From: Neodontobutis hainanensis | Lineage: Eukaryota > Chordata > Actinopteri > Gobiiformes > Odontobutidae | Direction of reading: 5' to 3' | Length of the DNA stretch: 64,000 nt | NCBI GenBank assembly: GCA_024349245.1 | Contig: JALDNG010000001.1 | Location: 3,345,001-3,409,000, forward strand | Shown: piece after piece, positions 43,766 to 54,969 of the stretch | Position numbering within the stretch: the first letter of the stretch is position 1 | Layout: each line of letters starts with the position of its first letter | The notes under the pieces: model-generated | What the model saw: the letters and a program-made list of their open reading frames with translations, nothing else | The model's database searches: none | Told to the model about the DNA's origin: nothing | Position numbers and translations under genes: made by a program

Positions 43766-43899
43766 TGTAATATAGATACGCTTACAATGGAACTTAAATT
43801 TCCTTATCTGTAATTTAAAGTTTGTAATATTTTTTTTACTTCATGAAGCAGTTGGTTTTAGGATTAAATTTAGCATTGGTAAATAATTATAAAGGTCCT
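43766..43899. other. AT-rich non-coding DNA
   Basis: Nothing recognised. Confidence 0.35.
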
Positions 43900-44215
43900 C
43901 GCAAGCAGAACTCTATAACTCTGCCGGCGTGTGCTTGTGTTTCGGCGCTGTCCGGTGTGCGAGTTAAATGGTCCTGTGCTCATTAATCTGGGGCGAAGCA
44001 CTGGGGCCAAGCTGCTGAATGTCTGAGCGGGTCTGCCATGCGTGTGATTTATCGAGGGGTGCGTGCATTAGGGCCTATTCGTAGCCATTAGGCCGGACAG
44101 CTAAGGACGCTGAGACGAGGGGCGGGGCTTAAGGACACGGTGTCCAGGAGGAAACACATACAAACTGTGAATGTGTGTGGGGCCGAGTGTGAGATGAATC
44201 ATAAAGTGTAGCGGT
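43900..44215. promoter_or_regulatory. Candidate conserved non-coding island
   Basis: CpG-rich for this window (CTGCCGGCGTGTGC, TTTCGGCGCTGTCCGG, GGCCGGACAGC, GAGACGAGGGGCGGGG with an Sp1-like GGGGCGGGG site) plus GCTCATTAATCTGGGGC and GTGATTTATCGAGG. No repeats, no frame of note. Inferred. Confidence 0.38.
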
Positions 44216-44511
44216 GGCAGACTTACAAATACTTCTTACACAAGGCCAAGTGCAGATTTAGAAAATGTAGAAGTGTTTTCTTAACTTCTTTAAAGCAAAA
44301 CAACCACCATCTAGTTTGTTAGCTCTGTAGGTGAAGATTTTATTGGATGCATTTGTTTAAAGTTAAGTTATGTTTTTCATTGCTGCTTTGGGCCAATGCA
44401 GCCATTACTGAAAAACTGATACTGTGCACATTTTTCTGGTGAAGGTTTACATTTTAGAATGGCCTTTTATTCTGGCCAGCATAAGGTTCAATAATCATGC
44501 TCTCAAATCGG
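44216..44511. other. AT-rich non-coding DNA
   Basis: Nothing recognised. Confidence 0.35.
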
Positions 44512-44745
44512 CAGGGCGGCAGTAGCTCAATGGTAGAGCGGCCGTCCTTCGAACGGCGGGTGGGTGGTTCGATCCCTCCTCGAAACATTCCAAAACATCA
44601 TAACATCCCGCTTTCCCCCACAGTTCATACTGTCATTGTGTCCTTGGGCAAGACACTTAACCCATCTTGCCTCCAGTAGTGTCAGCTGTAACACCGGTAA
44701 AGTGCTTTGAGTGCCTACTAGGTGGAAAAGCATTATATACATTTA
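44512..44745 (+). mobile_element. tRNA-derived SINE, plus strand
   Basis: Head GGGCGGCAGTAGCTCAATGG; A box TAGCTCAATGGTAGAGCGG (44523-44541); B box GGTGGTTCGATCCC (44563-44576); body TTGGGCAAGACACTTAACC (44645-44663); 3' end AGTGCTTTGAGTGCCTACTA and GAAAAGCATTATATAC. Same family as 37418 and 63211 but about 100 bp shorter in the middle. Promoter boxes look close to intact. Confidence 0.85.
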
Positions 44746-46079
44746 AAACAATTAAAACAGATTAATAATCAGCATCCTGATGTGCCACACCTGGGAGGTG
44801 GATGGATTTTCTCGGCAAAGGGCCAGTAATCACTAACACAGATTTGGACAGATTTGTGAACAATATTTGGGAGAAATAGGTCTTTTGTGTACTCAGAAAA
44901 AGTCTTAGATATTTGAGTTTATCTCATGAAAAAAGGGGGTTGTAAAAGTGCATTTGTCCAACAATATTTTCTTGAGGTAGAAGTTTAGAACTTGCTCTCT
45001 GATTGGTTACAGGCTGAACTAAAATCCAAGGAAGTGTATGATTAACAGGGAGCATCAAATTTTATGTGCATCATGTTTTTTTTTTTCATGAAGGATAAAA
45101 GCCTGTACGGTGTGGCATGTAGTTTACTGCCAGTGTGGCGCAAATAAGTTGCTTTGAACATAGAGTTTGACACAGCTCGGTTAATAGTCTTGTCTTTTTC
45201 ACAACAGATTTCTGAAGATCATATAAATGACAGGACAAGAAGCCGTTCACAAGATGAGGGGAAGAAAAGCTTTTCTAAGTCAAACACTTGCTGAAAAAAA
45301 AAACTCTCTTTTTGTCTACAACTATGTTTAAAACTATTCATCGTTCTGGGCTTATTCAAACTCTTTGCCTTACTGCCCACCACTAATACTAATACAGCTC
45401 TTATGATAAAACTGTTCTCATTGTGCAATATAAGTTTAAAGTGCAATATAGATAGAATATATAGAGACTCTATGGACACCTTAACTACCTCGTTTGTAAT
45501 GCATACATTGGAGTGTATGGTTAAAATCAATGTGCTTGAATGTGTGAATGATTATTCTATTGTATTTATTTTTATATCTGAGACCGTATTCTGACACCAT
45601 ACATTTCATTGTATATTTTTGACCAATGACAAACTACATGTTTAAGGAAGCTACACAATGCGATCAAATTTGAGAGTGAGCGCTTATGGTTTTTGATCAG
45701 CTGTTGCGTTGTGTTGTCATATGATAAATGATGTTTGTGTGGTTTGCAGCATTGCAATGGTTTGACCCATTCAAAGTGTCTCTGTATTTGACCTTTTACA
45801 GTTCATGTGTGAAGGCCTAGGTCTGGCAAGCAGCATTTTTCACTCTTCATTTTTATATTTGTATCATATTTATCCTAATAAAACTCTACTATTCTCTATT
45901 TTTTATGTGAATGTCCCAAACACGAAGACAAACAGTTTCAATAAAGTGTCACCAGTTCTTGCATTGTCCATCTGGCACTATGTCGGACATGTTAGTGATG
46001 TAGGGGTGTGGGGTGTGGTGGTCTCTCACTCTATTTTGGCCGAGGTAATCCATCCATTGTGTTGAACTTCTTCATCTGT
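44746..46079. other. AT-rich non-coding DNA
   Basis: T run at 45078-45086, A run at about 45294-45303. Frames on both strands around 45219-45757 (61-103 codons) have no domain. No repeat family recognised. Confidence 0.4.
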
Positions 46080-46640
46080 ATCAATCCACTGAAAACACTG
46101 CAGCCCCGCAGAGTGAAACCAAGCCCCCCCCTCTTCCTTCTTCCCCTTTACTCCCACCTCCTCCTTTTTCTTGACAGGCCACCACCATAAGATTGTGTGT
46201 GTGTTGGATGGAAGGGGTGGTGTCTTCGGAACGGGCTTGGGGGAGGGGGGCAAAGGGTGTAGCAGACCATGGGAAAAACACAATCCTTGGCCTCTCTATA
46301 GCACTTGTTCCAGCCCACTTCACCGGCGCACCCGCCTCCGTGTGTGCCACTTGTCGCTGACCCCCGCGACCTGCTCTCTCTTTCTAACCCCCAGGGCTGC
46401 AGATGTGTGCCGAACCCCCCCCCCCTCCCCCCACACACACCCTGCCCTCCACACCCACTCACCTCTTCTTCGGACCTGAACTCCTCTACCGCTCAGAGAC
46501 GGTGCAAGCATGGTGGGCCATAGGCTACATTTGGACCCGCCCTGGACCCCAGTCTGAGTGGAGAATGGATCAGGATAAATAAAGAATAACACAGAGGAAC
46601 TTTGCTTTGTGTTGAGGTGAGGAGGGAGTGGGCTGGGAAA
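46080..46640. promoter_or_regulatory. C-rich, GC-raised island with acceptor-like tract
   Basis: The most GC-rich stretch of the window. Includes a C run CCCCCCCCCC near 46417-46426, TCTCTCTTTCTAACCCCCAG (acceptor-like, 46374-46394) and CACTCACCTC. Six overlapping frames on both strands (72-104 codons) are low-complexity P/S/H or G/R proteins, typical of skewed DNA rather than genes. Could be a regulatory island or a non-coding exon. Confidence 0.25.
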
Positions 46641-47989
46641 AGGGGAGGGAGAGTCTGTGTATCAATGTACTGTAGATATCATCTTTTGGTTTTACAAGCA
46701 TTTCTGAACAAAATAGTTACGTCCAGAAAGCATTTTAAAAAGTCATAATGTATATTATATTGTTGATAACTATAACAATTTATGGACATTGCATAAAGAT
46801 TAAATGAATGATGTGCACCTGACTAGCTAATATACCATATATACTAGCATATTTTGGATCGACTTTGAATGTTTTGTATATCTACTTCTAAACTGAATAT
46901 AATTAAACGTAAATACAAAGATTTTACATCAAAATTTTTAATGGTTAAATAATAACATAATGTAATTATTCTAACAAATTGTTCATCTGTGCTCAAATGT
47001 TGTATATTACATAGTGCTGTAAGTAAGTAAAGTAAAAGCAGTATAGTAAAGTTGTCCATACCAATTGCTGGATGTCTACTGAAAGTTTTAATACATAGAA
47101 GCAAATGGGTGACTTTTATGTTAAGTGGTTCTTTTTGATATATTATATTGAATGTCAGTCCATATTAGATTTTCTTTTATACAAATCATTATCTATGTTA
47201 TCTAGGTGAAGGCAGCAGATAAAACAAGTGTGTGTGACTGTTTCTCTACTTTAGTCTGCACACAACACAAAACGACAAAAAGGTCTGCAGCAGCTCTTAA
47301 CACTCGTGAATTAGTGTGGATACTGCCTACAATTGCTGCAACAGGTATGCACATAATTTAAAAAAGAAAGTGTATCAGAGTGAGTTAAAGGAGCTGTTAT
47401 TATAAAGTGTCACAATACTGAAGAAAGTTTTTGTCTCTCTAAATAAATCTTATATTATCAAAAAGGTATCTATTAGAATAATTAATGCCTCCACATGCTT
47501 TATTTTCCTTTCAGCCATTTCAACCTGATGCTTTCAACCAACTTTCAACCATCTAAAAGGAGGCAGGCTTTATTCGACAGGTTGTTTTTCTGATTGGTTG
47601 CAAGGTCTGTAAATTAAGTCAGTTGGACCACAGTCATTATGTTTTCTTACCTAACCTCTCCTATTAATATATTTATAAATTTTAATTTCAGCAAGCTTTC
47701 CTTATCTGCCAAAGCTGGTTTGCTTAATATTTATTTACTGGTTTGATGCATTTGTTGTCCCAACTCTGTTTACTGATCTGCCTCTAACACTGACTTATAA
47801 CAATACAAATTCTCTTTATTCTAAGTCTCTAAATTTAAATTGTGCACCAGCAACATTTCATTTATTTTAGTTTGTCCGGTGATTGGATTACTGCTGTAAT
47901 CTGTGTGACAGTATTGTAATTGGTCTGAGGCACATTTCCCCCTTTCCTCTTGTGACAATGTAAGCTTTCATTAAAACACACTGAGGAAA
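46641..47989. other. AT-rich non-coding DNA, nothing recognised
   Basis: No gene or repeat family recognised. An 86-codon minus frame at 46844-47104 has no domain. Confidence 0.4.
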
Positions 47990-48360
47990 TACTTGAAACA
48001 ATCATTAGCGCGCGCCATTAGCCCGTCTTCTTCCAATAATTGAATTTGTCAGCTGTATCCTTTTCATATTCCAACGATGAAGGCGATTTCTAAAACAACC
48101 GTGTCAATTTCTTTAATTAGCTCGTCTCTACTGTCAGTCACTTCATGAATATATCCCATGACCAATCATTGAACACTGAAATTACCCGATTGATTTTGAA
48201 ATCTACATTGCGGAGTAAAAGCAGCATTCAAATATACATTGTTACTGTGGTGCCGTGGAAAAATAATGGTAATTGCAATCGCGTCGCTGAGGGATTTTCT
48301 CAAAGTCATGACGCAGCAATTGTAAATGTGCATTACGGCAACCCCTCCTTATGTTAAGCT
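47990..48360. promoter_or_regulatory. Strong-looking candidate conserved non-coding element
   Basis: About 370 bp with ATTAGCGCGCGCCATTAGCC, CAATAATTGAATTTG, TTTCTTTAATTAGCTCG, CCAATCATTGAACAC, GGTAATTGCAATCGCG and GCAGCAATTGTAAATG. Homeodomain cores alternate with CpG words in otherwise AT-rich DNA, with no repeat. The 70-codon plus frame 48145-48357 shows no domain. Enhancer reading is inference. Confidence 0.45.
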
Positions 48361-49179
48361 GCTTCTTCTAGAGCTGTAATGTAAGCCCAGGAGAGTGTGC
48401 AGAGAGGAGAGGGGAAAATAAAAAAATAGAAAAGAGGAATGAAGATAAAGAGAGAAGCAGCCAGTAGGGGGAGGTAGGACAAAAGAAACTGTGAGTGAAA
48501 AGAAGGGAGGGACTGTTCTAGGGGAAATCATCAATTTGTTTAGTTTTTGGGGCTTGGACAAACCTTGGAATTTTAGTTGAAATAGTCTTTGGCCTGTAGG
48601 GGAATATAGCACTGTCTGGAATCACGTGTTAGAAGTACAATAGTCAGACTGTTGACAGGACACATCAGTTACCAGAATTATATCAACAACCAAGCAGATA
48701 TTGCTGTTTAAAAAGCTTTATTAAATCCATGTAATCAAGTTGTACTAAGAGTATATTAAATCTCATTTCACTTTTGAGAAGGACATAAATGTTGTTGTCA
48801 TAAAGTAAATCTATACTCCGCAAAGCCTCATTATTGTTGTTCAGACAACAACAATATACTTATTAATATACAAACGTTACAAGATAATTTACCCAGTCTT
48901 AAGATTTATTATTATTAAGATTCTAAAAAATTTAAATATTAGTATTATTTATAGTTATAGACAGCTAACTTTATTCATTAAAATAGGCCTAGTATGGAGG
49001 TCATAAAAATTGAAAATAGAACATTTTGTACACATTAAGCTTTTTAAAACTAAAACTTACAGAAGCAAGTCTGGGCCACTGTGAAAGAAATTCGGATTTA
49101 GTCAAAATCCTCTAAAACAAAAGAAAAACGATTCTAACTTTGAGATTAAAGTCAAAATTCATTACAAAAACTGTTTGAC
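48361..49179. other. Purine-rich then AT-rich non-coding DNA
   Basis: 48390-48510 is A/G-rich (GGAGAGGGGAAAATAAAA). Thereafter AT-rich. The 87-codon minus frame 48349-48612 follows the purine skew and has no domain. Confidence 0.4.
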
Positions 49180-49345
49180 ATCAAAGTGAGAGAGAAAAGA
49201 CAGAATCCTGAGTAAATCCAAATTCTGAGAATTCTGAGAAAAGAATTCTGAGAACATCACGACTCTGAGGAGGACAAAACAGAATTATCAAAAAAATTAT
49301 CAAAGTAAAAAGTTGGAATTTTGAGACAAATAACATTTTGACAAT
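49180..49345. repeat. Degenerate AATTCTGAGAA-type repeat
   Basis: AATTCTGAG recurs (49220-49256, with variants GACTCTGAGG, GAATTTTGAG), resembling the fish simple repeat AAAGTCAGAATTCTGAGAAA. Roughly ten imperfect units. Confidence 0.55.
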
Positions 49346-50640
49346 AGTTTGCATTGTATAGTCATTAATTCCCATTAACTTTGATGAGTAAAAAAATGAA
49401 TGCAAATTTGTTATTTATTGTCAGCATATTATTAGTCTATTAGTGTTTCATCTGCAAAATGTAATAAAATCATACAATTAATTGATTCAAAAATATAAAG
49501 ATATAAATTGAATTCACAAAGCACTTTTCCCTCTCTTTCCTGGATGCACTCAAAAATCATTTGTGAAACATTGTCAAGGAACGTGCATGTGTTTTCTGAT
49601 TGGATAACACTGTTGTTGGGCAGATCCAGACTGTAAGCACAGGTACTTTTAAAACAATAGACAATCATCATTACACGTTTCTAATGTGAACATTGTTACA
49701 TGTGATTGTTATAAAACAATGTTGTTTGTTAAACAATTAATTGTAAGACTTTCATTCACTAAATTCAAATAATTTTCTTCCCTATGTTACTCTTTACTGC
49801 TACAAAAATATATACTGTAAATAGCTATTATTATGATATTTAAGATAGAAAGCCACAAATTAATATTTCATTATTTCTCCAGGGCTTGGTTGCATGAACG
49901 TTTAGTAAAAACAAAACAAAATAAAAAAAGCTAACGTAAAAGTTCATTAAACAGTTTTAATAAAGCTAGCTTTAAAACAGTAACGTAACATTACATTGTT
50001 CTGATATATCTGTTTACCTCTTCTCAAATGTACACCATTACATTTTTATCTTTTTTTTTTTTTTTTTTTTGCATAACTGCTTGTATTACACCACATTCTG
50101 CTCGCTGTCAATCACCTGACACCCACAGCAAGTAACTGAAGTCTCTTCCAGAAAAATGAGCCTTCAGAAACATGCTGCGTTACAAGCTTTACTGTCACAT
50201 CCAGGGCTTTTTATTTGGGAAGGCTTTGTTAGCACAGACAGCTGATACTTTACTGTGGGGAACGTCTTCATGCAGGAGTAAATCAACCCAATCTCACAAG
50301 AAATGTAGCTTTACCTCTTGTACAAAGAACTTTAAGAAAAAAGGTGTATCATGATTATTTGCACAAAAAAATGCAGATTTGCACGTTCTGTGAAAAAAAA
50401 CTATTACAATTTTTTTTTATTATAATATAACAGCAGTTTTCAACTGGTGTCATCTTGAGAATCAATGCAATCCACTTATAAACTTATAAAAAAGCTACTA
50501 AAAAAAACAGTTATTCCAAAAAATTGGCATATTTTCAGAGGACTTAAACCTTAAACCTGTTGCTTTTCATTAATTGACATTACAAGGACATCCCTAAACT
50601 GCCACAAACAAACACTTTTACAGTATATATTAGTATAGTA
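49346..50640. other. AT-rich DNA with a T20 run
   Basis: T run at 50051-50070. No polyadenylation signal or gene-like sequence lies on its right side, so I do not call a processed pseudogene. No gene recognised. Confidence 0.4.
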
Positions 50641-50665
50641 TATATACTAATGTATATATAGTACT
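50620..50665. repeat. TA-rich palindrome
   Basis: CAGTATATATTAGTATAG is followed by TATATATACTAATGTATATA, an imperfect self-complementary stretch of about 40 bp in simple TA-rich DNA. Confidence 0.5.
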
Positions 50666-50671
50666 CTGTGC

Positions 50672-50925
50672 CGGTCTTGAGAATATTTTGTAAAGGTTTT
50701 AATCTTGTCATGGTCTCCATTCCCAAGAGTTTTGGTCTTGTCTTAGTCTTGAATTCATTTTAACTTACTTTTACTTTGTTTTGAAAGTCAAAACCAACCA
50801 GGGCAACACATGGCTTATTTGTCAGTTGTTGGGATTGAATGAAAACCTCATTTATTTTATATTCAATTAAAAATCTTCTTTGTTCTAACTCTGCCTCCTT
50901 CACCAAACACTAATCTCTTTAAGTT
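50672..50925. repeat. Dispersed repeat including an isolated degenerate monomer of the 62-bp minisatellite
   Basis: CTAACTCTGCCTCC then TTCACCAAACACTAATCTC (50885-50917) matches the core of the 62-bp unit at 36657 with few changes. It follows GGTCTTGTCTTAGTC-type words (50672-50755) also present at 37938. This suggests the minisatellite amplified part of an older interspersed repeat. Confidence 0.6.
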
Positions 50926-51884
50926 TTGGAAGAACTGGACATAGACTGTAAAACATTTTTTTTTTGCATTACAGTGCAGTAGACTAGCTGTAGTCTTAGA
51001 CTGCCAGGTATCGCCCAACACTCTTGCACTTCACTTGGTCTCACCCTAACATAATAAATGTCATTAATGTTTGGATACGCTCCTGTCTCAGCCATGAATT
51101 GGTGTGAACAGACTGATCTTGTTACAATAATGCTGTAAAATGAGAACATAGACATTATCTAGGCTTTATTATCAAGGATTTTAATTTACAAGCATGGTCA
51201 ACCATTAAAGTCAAGACACGCTCACATACAAGTTGGTCTGTTCCCATTTGAGTAAGGCACACTCACACTGGCTGTTGGTCTGCATGGCCTTTAGAGGCCT
51301 ACAGAGGAAGTGCCTTTTCAGCACTGACAAACAACACATAAAATGTAAAAAGGAATAAAAAACAATGGAAGCAAAAGAGAGACACGGATAAATATTGACA
51401 AATGCTAAACTCAGAGCTAAAAGTTCAAGGTAAGCTCTAAACTTCAGTTTGATGTAATATATTAGTATTTTGCTGTGTTGAATGATTGGTTCCATGTTCA
51501 TGGAAAGGAAGGATTTTGAAAAAATTTTAAACAACGTACAACGTGGACAATAACTTATGTTTAAATTTGTTGTAAAATTTGAACTGGCCTACCTGAATGT
51601 GATAATGCAAATGTTTCTATATAAAACATATCATGTGACTTGTCTTTCACTTGAGGCTAATATTTGACATTTATTGACAAGCTCTGATTGTTTACAATGC
51701 CAGAATTATTTTATATTTAAAGGTCAAAACTATGTTAAAAGAGCATCATGTAAAAATAAAGTCCTGAATATTACATAGTCCAGCAGCAGCAACACTGTGT
51801 GAACACTGTGTTTTGATAATCTAGATAAACATCAGTAAATCACCAGATCAAAATATTATAAAAAGAAAAACATTCTTATTCATA
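50926..51884. other. AT-rich non-coding DNA
   Basis: A 107-codon minus frame (51211-51534) and a 78-codon one (50919-51155) have no recognised domain. Confidence 0.4.
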
Positions 51885-52010
51885 CATTTATTCAATAATT
51901 TATACCATTTCTTAGAGGTCAAGGATGACTGGAGCCTATCCCAGCAGCTAGGGGGCCTGAGGCGCGGTACAACCTGGACAATGGCCAGTTAGTCCACTCA
52001 GGGGCAATAT
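51885..52010 (-). mobile_element. Truncated SINE-like retroposon
   Basis: ATTTCTTAGAGGTCAAGG, GACTGGAGCCTATCCCAGC, CTGAGGCGCGGTACAACC and TGGACAATGGCCAGTTAG place it in the family of 2840-2955 and 34882-35164. No clear target duplication. Confidence 0.68.
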
Positions 52011-52089
52011 TTAAACATATTTCACTCTGTAATTTGGTACAATTTTTTTTACTCTACATTCTAGGAAGTACAGGAAATGCACTACACAT

Positions 52090-52570
52090 TCTCAGAGCCT
52101 TTGTGGAATAAATTGGTTACAAAGTGTTGTAGCGCTAAGTGAAAGGTGTTGAGAACAGACAAGGGAAAACCTCCAAGTGCTCTCCAGACTGCTCCATCGC
52201 CCCGAGCCTCATCTGTGCATGCCTCCTTGTACCAGACCAAATAAAGGATGTGAGCTCGGAAAGAAGAGGGGTAGCTTACAGAGTGAGTGTCCGGTGAGAT
52301 CCTCCGGCCCTCCTCCATCGCTGAAAAGGCCCCTGAGTGGTCGAGCGGATCCATTTCAGCGTCGAAAGCCCACACGCACAAAGCTCTGAAAGCTGCTCTT
52401 ATGCCACGTCTCGGTATCTCTTACCTGTTAGCCCGATTAATTATTCCCCCAAGTGCGGCGGCCAGGGAAAGGAGACACCACGGATGGGCCAGCCAGATAG
52501 GGCTCTCAACAGAACGGGAGAGGCCAGATAAAGAAAGACTGGGTGGCGGGGTGAAGGAGGAAAGGAAAGG
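52090..52570. promoter_or_regulatory. Candidate conserved non-coding island
   Basis: GC-raised patch with CATCGCCCCGAGCC, GTGGTCGAGCGGATCC, CCCGATTAATTATTCCCCC and AAGTGCGGCGGCC. Frames on both strands up to 122 codons (52287-52655) overlap and have no domain. Inferred. Confidence 0.33.
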
Positions 52571-54229
52571 GGGAGAGCTTTTTTGTCTAGTTTCTCTCTA
52601 CAGTAGGAGTCTTCAATCTCCAGTGGCTAATGTACTACAAAGTTCACTTTCTTAGTCACACAAGAGTGCATCGAAAGAGTTCCTAGCAGAGGTAATCACC
52701 ACTTTTTTGGCATTCCACTACACATCTAGTAACCTGCCACGTGAAACACCCCATGCCTTTTCAAAGACCTTAAGTTGTGTTGCTTCCGGCATTAGCACCC
52801 AAAGCATGTCACACCGATGGTGTTGCTGGCACGAAAGCCAGCAATGCAGTGACCGGGAACTCCATTAAATGTGGCTTGCGCTGCATGCACTGATTGCTGT
52901 GGTCATCAGGCAGAATGTCGAAGATAGTGTAAACCATAGGCAGGTGAAATAATTGTGTGTGGAATAGCATTTTGAAGCCATAACTTTGACATTTACCTTT
53001 CTGCTATGTAACCCAGTGTCCATATTTGAGGATATTATTTTATGTTGGTGGATGGAAAAAAGTGATGAAACTTGCCATGCCTTGTTCACTGACAATATAC
53101 TGTATTACTACCAAGTTACGATTAAAGGAAGATGTAAAAGATGTAACAGATGTGAACTCATACATATAGAGATGAAGCAACTAAAATACACATATGGTGA
53201 GCTGGTTAGTTGTGCAGAGCTTGCTTTGCCCAAATGAGATATTTCTGTGCAACACACCTATTAGAACATCTCTCCGTTGGTGTGAAAGAACAGGCATTTC
53301 ACATTGTAAGTTTAAGTTGTGACATTAAAGCAGTAGCCACACATTGTAACAGAATAAAAGATGAGCACTTTCACAGCAATAATTGTCACAACATGACAAT
53401 TGAATTTTTGAGTTTCTGAAATGTATGACAATTATAGCAAATTCTATTACAGCCATAGTATAGCACACTTACAACTTACTCATAGTTCATTTTGCAACAA
53501 CAAAACCCAGTTCTTTAAATGCAATATTTAGCAGTACCACAAATACATAACCTCTGTTTGGTACAAAATCATCAATAGGGAGAACAAAGGGAAGTGTTTA
53601 AGATATTGACCACAGAAAGTTTTATGTTCTTTAGTCTTAATGTCACACCAAATATATTGCATTGCAGGTCTAATTATGGAGATGCCCTGTTTGTTACTTT
53701 GCAACACTAGATGGAGGAGTGAGCTATTGCACAGCCTGGTCCAAATGAGAGCTTGACATCCAGTCGTTGGTGTGACAGAATCTTTAACATTCCCTGAAAA
53801 AGTGTAGATGACAAGGTGACTTTTGATTCAGAGTTCTGTAATTTGCACTTGAAACACTTTTTTTAACCTACCCCTAGATTACTTAGATCATTGCTAATAA
53901 AGCAAAGCTAAGCTAATTGTATTATTTATAAGCAAATTGATGCTTTAAAAAAATAAGTTCAGCAAAAAATGTTAAATACTCTCTTTTTTTGTAACTCCTG
54001 AATAAAAACATTTTACAGTCAGCAGAATCTCTAAATGCTAAACTTACTAGCATCTGCAAATCAAATATATATTTTTATAAATGGAAAAAAAACTGTTATA
54101 CCAGATGAATTGTAACTGTCTGGTGTAACTGGTGTAAAAACCCAAGTCCCAGTGTATTAAAACTCGTCTTATCTTTCTCAGGTCTTGAAGTCTCGAATTG
54201 TTTTTATGCACAAGTACTTCCTGGTTTTG
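52571..54229. other. Non-coding DNA, nothing recognised
   Basis: Moderately AT-rich with several 69-83 codon frames without domains (for example 52986-53237, plus). No repeat family recognised. Confidence 0.4.
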
Positions 54230-54640
54230 CAGTGAACAGGGGTTACCATAGCTATCAGTCAGCCAATCGCCACGCAGCTCCCTCAAAGCGGTGTGTTGAA
54301 AGCCGGGTCTCTGGGGCAGCCTGTCTTTTTAAACAAGGCCAGACACTTCACAGACAGGGAGAGGGCCAATTAATTCTGCCGGGGCAACGCTCCTAGGTTA
54401 GCATTTGCTTATAGTGATAAATTGGCGCTTTGTATCCACTGTAAACTACCTCGGCCCCCACTGTTTGGGGCTGGTTTGGCAGGTCCAGGAGTGATGTCAT
54501 AGGTGCAGGCTTATTAGTCGGGTGAGCCTTGTCCTTATTCATAGGGTCACTGCTCTACTGTTTGTGTAAAATTAATTAAAAGCTGGCTGGGGTTAGCGGC
54601 CATGCTAATTTCAGAGGACCCCTAGCATCTGTTGTGGCTA
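54230..54640. promoter_or_regulatory. Strong-looking candidate conserved non-coding island
   Basis: Contains CAATCGCCACGCAGC, GGCCAATTAATTCTGCCGG, AACGCTCCTAGG, GTAAAATTAATTAAAAGCTG and GGTTAGCGGCCATGCTAATTT. Dense homeodomain words with CpG, free of repeats and frames. Inferred from texture. Confidence 0.42.
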
Positions 54641-54871
54641 TTGTAAAAAAATTAATTACACAATATTTCAGATGTTTTTATATATACATATATATCTATA
54701 TATATATCTAAAAAGCACTAAGGGAATACAATAATTATGAAATGTAAGGTCAGTTGACTCATATCCCTAGAGAAAAGTATGTGTAATTCTAATTAATTCC
54801 ATATCTCTACATGGTAGCTAACATTATTCATAGTGATTGTAACTCAGTCTATAAAGTGTTTCCAGAAAGCA

Positions 54872-54874
<3 letters not shown>
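54641..54874. other. AT-rich DNA with a short TA-rich run
   Basis: TATATACATATATATC-type run at 54679-54710. Nothing else recognised. Confidence 0.4.

Positions 54875-54965
<91 letters not shown>
54875..54965. repeat. (AT)n microsatellite, 91 bp uninterrupted
   Basis: About 45 uninterrupted AT units directly abutting the LINE fragment that starts at 54966. Frames giving IYIYIY translations across it are artefacts. The length may be underestimated or unstable, since such tracts assemble poorly. Confidence 0.97.

Positions 54966-54969
<4 letters not shown>

Noticed and set aside
50051..50070. T20 run as the poly-A tail of a minus-strand processed pseudogene
   Set aside because: No polyadenylation signal or coding-like sequence on its right side and no target duplication seen.
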